From: CAINDZ01 sp041908585
Lineage (GTDB): Bacteria; Krumholzibacteriota; Krumholzibacteriia; LZORAL124-64-63
NCBI GenBank assembly: GCA_041908585.1
Contig: JAYRFB010000014.1
Coordinates: forward strand, 1-7,428
DNA length: 7,428 nucleotides
Direction: 5' to 3'
Position numbers and translations under genes: made by a program. The notes under the pieces are model-generated. The model had not been told where the DNA came from, made no database searches, and was given only the letters and a program-made list of their open reading frames with translations. Positions 1 to 7,428 of this stretch are shown here, piece after piece. Position 1 is the stretch's first letter. Every line of letters starts with the position of its first letter.

Positions 1-889
1 ACTTGCGCTCATCGAGCTTGATCGCGGTGTTCTCGAGGCCCAGGTCCGCCGTGTTGGGGCGCCGGCCGATCGAGATCAGGACCTTGTCGAAGGTCTCGAC
101 CGACTGCTCGCCCTTGGCGGTCTCGAAGGTGACCTCGACGCCGTCCTTCTTCTCCTTCAGGCCGGCCACCTTGGTCTCCAGCCTGAACCCCGCGAACTTC
201 GTGTCGAGCCGGCGCTTCAGCACCGAGACCAGGTCGCGGTCGGCGCCCGGCAGCAGGCCGTTGGTCATCTCGACCACGCTCACCTTGCTGCCCAGCGAGG
301 CGTAGACCGAGCCCAGCTCCAGCCCGATGTAGCCGCCGCCCACCACCAGCATCGTGGCCGGCACGTCCTTCAGCTCCAGGGCGCCGGTCGAGTTGATGAT
401 GCGGTCGCTCCTGGCCACGCCCGGCAGCATGATCGGCTGCGAGCCCGTCGCGAGGATCGCCTGTTCGAATTTCATCTCGCCGACGGTTCCGTCCTGCGCC
501 GTGACGACCAGCGTGTGCGCGTCCTTCAGCTTCGCCGTGCCCCGCACGTAGGTGAGCTTCTTCTGCGCCACCTTCTGGCCCAGCCCGCCGGTCAGCTTGC
601 CGATGACCTCGTCCTTCCAGGCGCGCACGCGGTCGATGTCGATCTCCGGCTTGGCGAACTTAACGCCGATCGCCGCGCTCTCGTGCGCCTCGTCGACCAG
701 CTTGGCCACGTGCAGCAGCGCCTTCGAGGGGATGCAGCCGCGGTACAGGCAGACGCCGCCCGGGTTGACGGCGGGGTCGATCAAGGTGACCGAAAGCCCC
801 AGCTCGGCCGCCTTGAACGCGGCGTGGTAGCCGCCCGGCCCGGCGCCGACGACGACCAGCTGGGCGGAGGCGGGAATGACATCGCTCAC
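1..889 (-). CDS. lpd: Dihydrolipoamide dehydrogenase (E3 of the pyruvate dehydrogenase complex), C-terminus outside the window
   Basis: This flavoprotein reoxidises the dihydrolipoyl groups of E2 with FAD and NAD+, producing NADH in the cytoplasm. About 296 N-terminal codons are present; the family is usually about 460-480 aa, so the dimerisation domain with the catalytic His-Glu pair lies beyond the left edge. Seen in the translation: an FAD-binding dinucleotide fold at once after the start (VVVGAGPGG, residues 12-20); the redox-active disulfide in GGVCLYRGCIPSK with Cys47 and Cys52; the ATGS motif at 147-150; and the NAD-binding GGGYIG at 184-189. There is no N-terminal lipoyl domain, unlike some E3 proteins. 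The start is GTG at 889, with GAAGGG 8 nt upstream. That ribosome site lies in the last codons of the E2 gene, whose stop is only 4 bp away, so the two genes are probably translationally coupled. Placement in this operon makes E3 of PDH the natural role, though one E3 may also serve other 2-oxoacid dehydrogenases. Confidence 0.96.
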   Translation of the reverse strand, partial: MSDVIPASAQLVVVGAGPGGYHAAFKAAELGLSVTLIDPAVNPGGVCLYRGCIPSKALLHVAKLVDEAHESAAIGVKFAKPEIDIDRVRAWKDEVIGKLTGGLGQKVAQKKLTYVRGTAKLKDAHTLVVTAQDGTVGEMKFEQAILATGSQPIMLPGVARSDRIINSTGALELKDVPATMLVVGGGYIGLELGSVYASLGSKVSVVEMTNGLLPGADRDLVSVLKRRLDTKFAGFRLETKVAGLKEKKDGVEVTFETAKGEQSVETFDKVLISIGRRPNTADLGLENTAIKLDERK

Positions 890-893
890 GGGA

Positions 894-2249
894 TCATCCC
901 TTCATCGCGAGGTTCAGGGGCTCTTCCACCGCTTCGCAGATCCAGCGCAGGAAGCGGGCGCCGTCGGCGCCGTCGATCACGCGGTGGTCATAGGTCAGCG
1001 ACAGCGGCATCATCAGCTTGGGCGTGAACTGCCCGCCGTTCCAGACCGGCGCCATCTCCGAGCGCGAGACGCCCAGGATGGCCACCTGCGGCGCGTAGAC
1101 GATGGGCGTGAACGCGGTGCCGCCGATGCCGCCCAGGTTCGAGATGGTGAACGTGCCGCCCTCCATCTCCGCCGGCGAGATCTTGCGGTCGCGCGTGCGC
1201 TGCGCGGCGTCGTTCAGCTCGCCGGCGAGCTTCTCGATCCCCTTGCGGTCGGCATCGCGGATCACCGGCACGAGCAGGCCGTTCGGCGTGTCGACGGCCA
1301 CGCCGATGTGCACGTACTCCTTCAGCACCAGTTCCTTGTGCGCCAGGTCCAGGCTGCTGTTGAAGCGCGGGAACGCCTTCAGCGCCGCGGCGCAGACCTT
1401 CAGCAGGAACGCCGTCATGGTCAGCTTGCCGCCGGCGGGCGCCGTCTCGTTGTACTTCCGGCGGTACTGCTCCAGCCGCGTGATGTCGGCGCGGTCGTAC
1501 TGCGTGACCATGGGGATGGTCGACCAGGCGTAGCCCATGGCGTCGGCCGTGATCTCCCGGACGCGCGACAACGGCTCGGTGCGGACCGGGCCCCACTTCG
1601 TGAAGTCGGGCAGGGGGCGCTGCGCGTGCAGGCCCGGGAACTCGCCGCCGGCCACCGCCGCGCCGCCTCCGGTCAGGCGCTGCATGGCCGCGCGCACGAA
1701 GGCGCGCACGTCGTCTTCGCTGATGCGGCCGGCCGGGCCGGTGCCCTGCACCTGGTAGATGTCCACGCCCAGTTCGCGCGCCAGCCGGCGCACCGAGGGC
1801 GCCGCCGGGGCCACGGCGTCGCCGGTGCGCACCGTGGTCAGGTCCACCGGCACCCCGGACATGCGCGCGGGGGCCGCCGCCTCGACGGCCGGGGGCAGGG
1901 GCTGCGCCGCGGCCACGGCCGGGCGTGCGGGCGTCGACGCGGCCGGCGCCGCCGCGGGCGTTGCGGGCGCGGGCGCGGTCGCGGCCGTCGCCGCCGGCTT
2001 CGCCGTCGCCGCACCCGTCTCCAGCTTCATGATCACGTCGCCGATCTTCACCACCGAGCCCTCGCCGACGAGGACCTCGCTGATCACGCCGGCTTCCGGC
2101 GCGGGGATCGCCACGACCGCCTTGTCGGTCTCCATCTCGAGCAGCGTCTGGTCGGCCGTGACGCGGTCGCCCGCCTTCACGGCCAGGCTGATCACGGTGC
2201 CCTGCTTGACGCCGTCCGAAACTTCGGGAACGCGGATTTCCTGTGCCAT
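894..2249 (-). CDS. aceF: Dihydrolipoamide acetyltransferase (E2 core of the pyruvate dehydrogenase complex)
   Basis: This 451-residue protein takes the acetyl group made by E1 on its swinging lipoyl arm and passes it to CoA; it also forms the structural core of the complex. Domain order seen: one lipoyl domain (about residues 3-78) with the lipoylated lysine in ETDKA (Lys43); an Ala/Pro-rich flexible linker (about 80-128); a peripheral subunit-binding domain (about 147-190, with SVRRLARELGVD and GPAGRISEDDV); a second short linker; and the catalytic acyltransferase domain (about 220-451). The active-site motif DHRVIDG carries His422 and Asp426. There is only one lipoyl domain, against three in Escherichia coli AceF, but one or two is common elsewhere. 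The ATG at 2249 has AAGGAAG just upstream, 28 bp after the aceE stop. The aceE neighbour and the motif set favour PDH E2 over the 2-oxoglutarate or branched-chain versions. Confidence 0.96.
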   Translation of the reverse strand: MAQEIRVPEVSDGVKQGTVISLAVKAGDRVTADQTLLEMETDKAVVAIPAPEAGVISEVLVGEGSVVKIGDVIMKLETGAATAKPAATAATAPAPATPAAAPAASTPARPAVAAAQPLPPAVEAAAPARMSGVPVDLTTVRTGDAVAPAAPSVRRLARELGVDIYQVQGTGPAGRISEDDVRAFVRAAMQRLTGGGAAVAGGEFPGLHAQRPLPDFTKWGPVRTEPLSRVREITADAMGYAWSTIPMVTQYDRADITRLEQYRRKYNETAPAGGKLTMTAFLLKVCAAALKAFPRFNSSLDLAHKELVLKEYVHIGVAVDTPNGLLVPVIRDADRKGIEKLAGELNDAAQRTRDRKISPAEMEGGTFTISNLGGIGGTAFTPIVYAPQVAILGVSRSEMAPVWNGGQFTPKLMMPLSLTYDHRVIDGADGARFLRWICEAVEEPLNLAMKG

Positions 2250-2277
2250 CTTCTTCCTTGCCTGCGCGCCGGGCCGC

Positions 2278-4962
<2,685 letters not shown>

Positions 4963-4972
4963 GGGCCCCACG

Positions 4973-4978
4973 CTCCTT
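4973..4978 (-). promoter_or_regulatory. Ribosome binding site of aceE
   Basis: AAGGAG on the minus strand, 10 nt before the ATG at 4962. It decides the start: an in-frame GTG at 4971 would overlap this site, and the longer frame to 5040 would have to begin inside the promoter -35 box. Confidence 0.8.
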
Positions 4979-5012
4979 GGCAACGGGAAACTGATGCTCA
5001 GATTCAGGTCAA

Positions 5013-5040
5013 AGGATAGGGGGTTTCGGGGGGGCGTCAA
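5013..5040 (-). promoter_or_regulatory. Predicted sigma70-type promoter of the aceE-aceF-lpd operon
   Basis: Minus strand: a -35 box TTGACG (5040-5035), a 16-bp spacer that is almost all C with a GAAA interruption, and a -10 box TATCCT (5018-5013). Transcription would start near 5006, giving a leader of about 44 nt before aceE. The -35 box is strong (5 of 6 to consensus) and the -10 moderate. No hairpin with a U-run or other attenuator is visible in the leader. Inferred from sequence only. Confidence 0.6.
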
Positions 5041-5067
5041 CCCGTGGGGACGGAACGACGGTTGACG
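5035..5067. repeat. Inverted repeat joining the two divergent -35 boxes
   Basis: CGTCAACC (5035-5042) and GGTTGACG (5060-5067) are perfect 8-bp inverted arms separated by 17 bp. Each arm contains one of the two divergent TTGACG -35 boxes plus two extra matching bases. It could be a site for a dimeric regulator acting on both operons, or a by-product of two near-consensus -35 boxes facing away from each other. Confidence 0.7.
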
Positions 5068-5090
5068 GCGCCTGACAAATCAGTTATAAA
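5062..5090 (+). promoter_or_regulatory. Predicted strong sigma70-type promoter of the ATPase/metA-like operon
   Basis: TTGACG (5062-5067), a 17-bp spacer, and TATAAA (5085-5090): near-consensus boxes at the ideal distance. Transcription should start near 5097, giving a leader of about 73 nt before the ATG at 5170. The -10 box lies inside the first of three 15-bp-spaced operator-like motifs, so a bound protein would block polymerase. The promoter runs back to back with the aceE promoter, with 21 bp between the two -35 boxes. Confidence 0.72.
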
Positions 5091-5122
5091 CTACTTGGTT
5101 TTAAACCCGATGGTTTGAATCG
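5082..5122 (+). promoter_or_regulatory. Three operator-like 11-bp motifs at exact 15-bp spacing
   Basis: AGTTATAAACT (5082-5092) and GGTTTTAAACC (5097-5107) both fit RGTTWTAAACY, and each is a short palindrome (arms AGTT/AACT and GGTTT/AAACC). A third, weaker copy GGTTTGAATCG (5112-5122) matches 8 of 11 positions. Centres lie at 5087, 5102 and 5117. The array covers the -10 box, the predicted start point and the early leader, which is the usual place for repressor binding. The AT-rich motifs stand out in a GC-rich genome. The binding protein is unknown; autoregulation by the downstream winged-helix ATPase is one possibility. Confidence 0.6.
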
Positions 5123-5137
5123 ACGGTACATCGAGGT

Positions 5138-5150
5138 GGGCCGCAGGCCC
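5138..5150 (+). repeat. Short GC-rich hairpin in the ATPase leader
   Basis: GGGCC-GCA-GGCCC forms a 5-bp stem with a 3-nt loop, ending 6 nt before the GGAGG ribosome site. It has no U-run, so it is not an intrinsic terminator. It might affect translation of the ATPase gene, but short GC stems occur by chance in such genomes. Confidence 0.35.
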
Positions 5151-5156
5151 CGGGAT

Positions 5157-5161
5157 GGAGG
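5157..5161 (+). promoter_or_regulatory. Ribosome binding site of the ATPase gene
   Basis: GGAGG lies 8 nt before the ATG at 5170. It overlaps codons 1-3 of the alternative in-frame start at 5155, which itself has only a GAGG about 19 nt upstream, so 5170 is the better start. Confidence 0.75.
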
Positions 5162-5169
5162 CGAACCCG

Positions 5170-6273
5170 ATGCTGCCCTTCAGGTTTGGGATGCGCGTCG
5201 ACGGCGATGAGTTCTGCGGGCGCCGGCGGGAGCTGGCTCAGCTCCGGGCCTATATGGAGTCCGCAGGCCGGGTCTACGTGGTCGGGGAGCGCCGTATCGG
5301 CAAGACCTCGCTGATCTTCGAGGCGGCCCGGACTCTCGAGGGTACGCGGGTGGTCGACGTCGACCTGTTGGCGGTGCGCAGCCTGGCCGACGTCACGCAG
5401 CGGCTGGCCGCGGCCGTGGTCCGTGCCGAGACGGGGCAGGCGCGGCTGCTGGGGCTGCTCAAGGGGCTGGCCCAGCTGCGCCCGACCCTGGGCGTGGACC
5501 CGTCGACCGGCGCGCCGACGGTCGGCTTCGCGCCGGGCGCCGGCGGCCGGCCCGAGTCGCTGGAGTCCGTGTTCGCGCTCATCGGCGAGTGGCCCGCGGC
5601 GGTGGTGGTGCTGGACGAGTTCCAGGACATCGTGGGGGTGCCCGATCACGCCGCCGTGCTGGCGCAGCTGCGCGGCCTGGTGCAGAAGCAGGCGCGCGCC
5701 TCGTTCGTCTACTGCGGCAGCCTGCGGCACCGCATGGAGGACATCTTCACGCGCGACGACTCGCCCTTCTTCAAGGCGGCGATGCGCCTGCAGGTGGGCG
5801 CCATCGACCGCGCCGAGTTCATCGCGTTCCTCGCCGCCAAGTTCGGCGGCGCGAACCGCACGTTGGCGCCCGGGCTGCTGGACACGATCTGCGAGCTCTG
5901 CCACGACAACCCCGGCGACGTGCAGCGCTTCTGCACCGCGCTCTGGCAGGTCACCGCCGACGGGCAGGCCTTGACCGACGCCCATCTGCCTGCCGCGTGG
6001 GAGATGGTCTTCGCGATGCACGCGCAGGAGTACGAGATGGTCCTGCGCAGCCTCAGCGCGCAGCAGGTGCAGGCGTTGCGCGCGCTGGCGGCGCTCGGGG
6101 GGCGGGCGCGGCTGACGCGCGAGCTGCTGGAGGCCTCGGGCATCGTGCTGCAGCCGTCGCTGGCCAAGGCGCTGGCCGCGATGGTCGGCCGCGGCCTGGT
6201 GGCGAAGGAGGGGACCGAGTACCGCATCGCCGACCCGTTCCTGGCGCGCTGGTTGTGCCTGAGGCTGCCGTGA
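5170..6273 (+). CDS. Archaeal-type (STAND-like) P-loop ATPase with C-terminal winged-helix region
   Basis: The protein has 367 residues, numbered here from the ATG at 5170. Seen: an N-terminal FCGRRREL motif (15-22) of the kind that precedes the P-loop in this family; Walker A GERRIGKT (39-46); Walker B hydrophobic stretch ending LDEFQD (Asp149, Glu150); and a sensor-like FVYCGSLRHRM segment (179-189). The C-terminal quarter (about 295-360) is rich in LL/AL helices and ends in YRIADPFLARWL, matching the winged-helix end of COG1672/ATPase_2-type proteins. Members of this group are ATP-driven switches of mostly unknown role, often solitary and patchily distributed. It sits under a strong promoter with an operator-like array, and its stop overlaps the next gene by 4 bp (GTGA), so the two are probably co-translated. 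No transmembrane segment or nuclease domain is visible. The family call is firm; the biological role is unknown. Confidence 0.85.
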   Translation: MLPFRFGMRVDGDEFCGRRRELAQLRAYMESAGRVYVVGERRIGKTSLIFEAARTLEGTRVVDVDLLAVRSLADVTQRLAAAVVRAETGQARLLGLLKGLAQLRPTLGVDPSTGAPTVGFAPGAGGRPESLESVFALIGEWPAAVVVLDEFQDIVGVPDHAAVLAQLRGLVQKQARASFVYCGSLRHRMEDIFTRDDSPFFKAAMRLQVGAIDRAEFIAFLAAKFGGANRTLAPGLLDTICELCHDNPGDVQRFCTALWQVTADGQALTDAHLPAAWEMVFAMHAQEYEMVLRSLSAQQVQALRALAALGGRARLTRELLEASGIVLQPSLAKALAAMVGRGLVAKEGTEYRIADPFLARWLCLRLP

Positions 6274-7181
6274 GCGCGCCGCGCCTGCGCATCGGCCTGG
6301 TGAACCTGATGCCCGACGCCGCGCTGGTGGCCGCCGAGCGGCAGTTCGCGCGGCTGCTCGGCGCGCGGGCGCCGGGACCGGAGCTGGTCCTGACGACGCT
6401 CGCGGCGCTGCCCCGCGGACCGCAGGCGCGCGATCATATCGACCGCAACTACGGCCGCCTCGCCGACGTCCGCGACCGCGGCCTCGACGGCCTGATCATC
6501 ACCGGCACCAACGTGACGGGCGAGGACCTCACCGGCGAGCCGTTCTGGGAGCCGCTGCTGGAGGCCGCCGACTGGGGGCTGCGGCACGCGCGCGCGACGC
6601 TGCTGTCGTGCCTGGCCACGCACGTCGTGCTGCACGGGCGTTTCGGCCAGCCGCGCCGCCGCCTGGCGGCCAAGTGCTGGGGCGTGTTCCCGCACGAAGT
6701 CGCGCGCGACGTACCGGGACCTGCCGGCGCCCTCGTTCGCGGCCTCGACGCCTCGGTGCCGGTGCCGCACTCGCGCTGGAACGAGGTCACGGCCGCGCAG
6801 TTCGCCGCCGCCGGCCTGCGCGTGCTGGTCGCTTCGCCGCGGGCCGGCGTGCACCTGGCCGCCGCCGATGACGGCCGCCTGACCTGCCTGCAGGGGCACC
6901 CCGAGTACGACGCCATCTCGCTGCTGAAGGAATTCAAGCGCGATGCGTGCCTGTTCGCCGAGGGCGCGCTCGCGACCTTCCCGCCGTATCCCGCCGGCTA
7001 CCTGCCGCCGCTCGCGCAGGCGATTCTCGAGGACTGGCGCCACCGGGGGCTGGCCGCCGCGGCTGCCGGCCGGCCGTGGCCGGAGTTTCCCGAGCCGGCG
7101 GTGGCCCCGCTGGTACCCGATCCGTGGCGAGGGGCAGCCGAGGTGGTGTTCCGGAACTGGATGGCGGGGCTTGGCGCATAG
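6270..7181 (+). CDS. MetA/HTS-family homoserine O-acyltransferase-like protein (divergent)
   Basis: The 303-residue protein belongs to the class-I glutamine-amidotransferase-like HTS family, whose members acylate homoserine (with succinyl- or acetyl-CoA) in methionine synthesis. Seen: VNLMP (11-15); DGLIITG (73-79); the nucleophile Cys114 in LLSCLATHVVLHG; PHSRW (166-170); GHPEYD (209-214) giving His210 and Glu212 of the catalytic set; EFKRD with Arg224; and a C-terminal FRNWM like the family's FTNWL. Differences from Escherichia coli MetA: the N-terminal extension of about 28 residues is missing, the Lys-Lys after NLMP is Asp-Ala, and the residue aligned with position 111, which separates succinyl from acetyl users, is Thr83 rather than Gly or Glu. 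The C-terminus is about 19 residues longer. The start is GTG overlapping the ATPase stop, with GAGG 5 nt upstream; a GTG at 6255 has no ribosome site. Family certain; substrate uncertain, so I give no symbol. Confidence 0.85.
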   Translation: MSAPRLRIGLVNLMPDAALVAAERQFARLLGARAPGPELVLTTLAALPRGPQARDHIDRNYGRLADVRDRGLDGLIITGTNVTGEDLTGEPFWEPLLEAADWGLRHARATLLSCLATHVVLHGRFGQPRRRLAAKCWGVFPHEVARDVPGPAGALVRGLDASVPVPHSRWNEVTAAQFAAAGLRVLVASPRAGVHLAAADDGRLTCLQGHPEYDAISLLKEFKRDACLFAEGALATFPPYPAGYLPPLAQAILEDWRHRGLAAAAAGRPWPEFPEPAVAPLVPDPWRGAAEVVFRNWMAGLGA

Positions 7182-7198
7182 CGAAATCTGGGGTTCGT

Positions 7199-7218
7199 AT
7201 TACCGCCATGGCGGCAAT
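7199..7218. repeat. Imperfect palindrome downstream of the metA-like gene
   Basis: The core CCGCCATGGCGG (7203-7214) is a perfect 12-bp palindrome, flanked after one mismatch by ATT and AAT arms. It starts 18 bp after the metA-like stop. A hairpin with a CATG loop is possible, but the following bases (TTGG) give no U-run, so a standard intrinsic terminator is doubtful. It could be an operator or a small repeat remnant. Confidence 0.5.
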
Positions 7219-7291
7219 TTGGTCTCAAGACTTCGAGAGATTACAGTTCATTGCGTGCGAATGGCCATGAATGATCGCCATGGCAGCAATT
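7204..7291 (+). repeat. Near-identical 16-bp direct repeat, 72 bp apart
   Basis: CGCCATGGCGGCAATT (7204-7219) and CGCCATGGCAGCAATT (7276-7291) differ at one base. The period of 72 bp equals 24 codons, and in the HipA frame the copies read RHGGN and RHGSN. A few bases further on each copy has a TTGG and then a GACTTCG, at slightly different distances. This suggests an old local duplication that later shrank by small deletions, rather than a mobile-element end. Confidence 0.6.
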
Positions 7292-7428
7292 ATCACGTTC
7301 TTGGCGAGGACTTCGCGCAGCTGTCCGGCCGCAGCCGCGACACGAAGTACGACGCCAGCCTCGAGCAGGTCGCCGCCGTCATCGACAGGCACGCGACCTT
7401 CCCGCTGGTGGAGCATCGCCAGTTCCTG
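7261..7428 (+). pseudogene. HipA-type kinase fragment, N-terminal part missing, runs off the right edge
   Basis: From the ATG at 7261, 56 codons are open to the window end. Residues 15-31 (GEDFAQLSGRSRDTKYD) and the following SLEQVAAVI and FPLVEHRQFL match the middle of HipA-fold Ser/Thr kinases, where an (E)DxxQ...KY block follows the ATP-binding region. DRHGSNYHVLGED resembles the family's FDR-to-ED stretch. About 100 or more residues that should precede it, including the ATP-binding lysine, are absent: only 79 bp separate it from the metA-like stop, and that stretch is unlike HipA and lower in G+C. No ribosome binding site precedes the ATG (or the ATG at 7267). The frame is open upstream at least to 7180, so a longer non-homologous start cannot be excluded. 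The catalytic Asp and Asn would lie beyond the window. HipA kinases are toxins of toxin-antitoxin pairs; no HipB-like antitoxin is seen here. Fragment identity is fairly sure; that it is broken is inferred. Confidence 0.6.

Noticed and set aside
4963..5040. 26-residue N-terminal extension of AceE
   Set aside because: It would need to start inside the promoter -35 box, and AceE proteins begin near the MAIQDPEV position, which has its own AAGGAG site.
5155..5169. Alternative ATPase start at ATG 5155
   Set aside because: It lacks a ribosome site at a proper distance and itself overlaps the GGAGG that serves the ATG at 5170.
5589..6269. Upstream extension of the metA-like frame into the ATPase gene
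   Set aside because: The 227 extra codons are an out-of-frame reading of the ATPase. Family similarity begins right after the GTG at 6270.
5709..7043. 444-codon minus-strand frame opposite the ATPase and metA-like genes
   Set aside because: No family motif and a composition typical of antisense; the plus strand has two overlapping genes with clear catalytic motifs.
7199..7221. Intrinsic terminator after the metA-like gene
   Set aside because: The palindrome can form only a short stem with one mismatch, and it is followed by TTGG rather than a run of T.
7225..7416. 63-codon minus-strand frame at the right end
   Set aside because: It is antisense to the HipA-like segment, whose plus-strand reading matches a known family; the minus reading shows no motif.

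Overview
The window comes from a high-GC bacterium (roughly 70% G+C by eye), probably Gram-negative. The phylum cannot be fixed from the sequence. The AceE-type homodimeric pyruvate dehydrogenase E1 is typical of Proteobacteria and several high-GC candidate phyla. The solitary archaeal-type ATPase and the HipA-like remnant are typical accessory genes and do not narrow the lineage.

Left two thirds (1-4962, minus strand): a compact pyruvate dehydrogenase operon in the order aceE (E1), aceF (E2), lpd (E3). The E3 gene is cut by the left edge. The junctions are tight: 28 bp between E1 and E2, and 4 bp between E2 and E3, with the E3 ribosome binding site inside the last codons of E2. Together the genes encode the complex that converts pyruvate, CoA and NAD+ to acetyl-CoA, CO2 and NADH. 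All key catalytic residues I looked for are present.

Middle (4963-5169): a divergent control region of about 207 bp. It holds two good sigma70-type promoters back to back, one for aceE (minus) and one for the rightward genes (plus). The two -35 boxes lie inside a perfect 8-bp inverted repeat. Over the -10 box and start point of the rightward promoter lies a set of three operator-like 11-bp motifs spaced exactly 15 bp apart. This is the most striking non-coding signal in the window.

Right third (5170-7181, plus strand): a two-gene unit. The first gene is an archaeal-type (STAND-like) P-loop ATPase with a likely winged-helix C-terminus. Its stop overlaps the GTG start of the second gene, a MetA/HTS-family homoserine O-acyltransferase-like protein. 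That protein keeps the Cys-His-Glu catalytic set but differs at positions known to matter for substrate. The pairing of an ATPase of this type with a MetA-like enzyme is unexpected.

Right end (7182-7428): a short stretch of low G+C (about 48% for 7182-7275) with palindromes and a 16-bp near-direct repeat. It runs into the mid-portion of a HipA-type kinase coding sequence that lacks its N-terminal part and continues out of the window. It looks like a broken accessory gene. I see no RNA genes, CRISPR arrays or complete insertion sequences.
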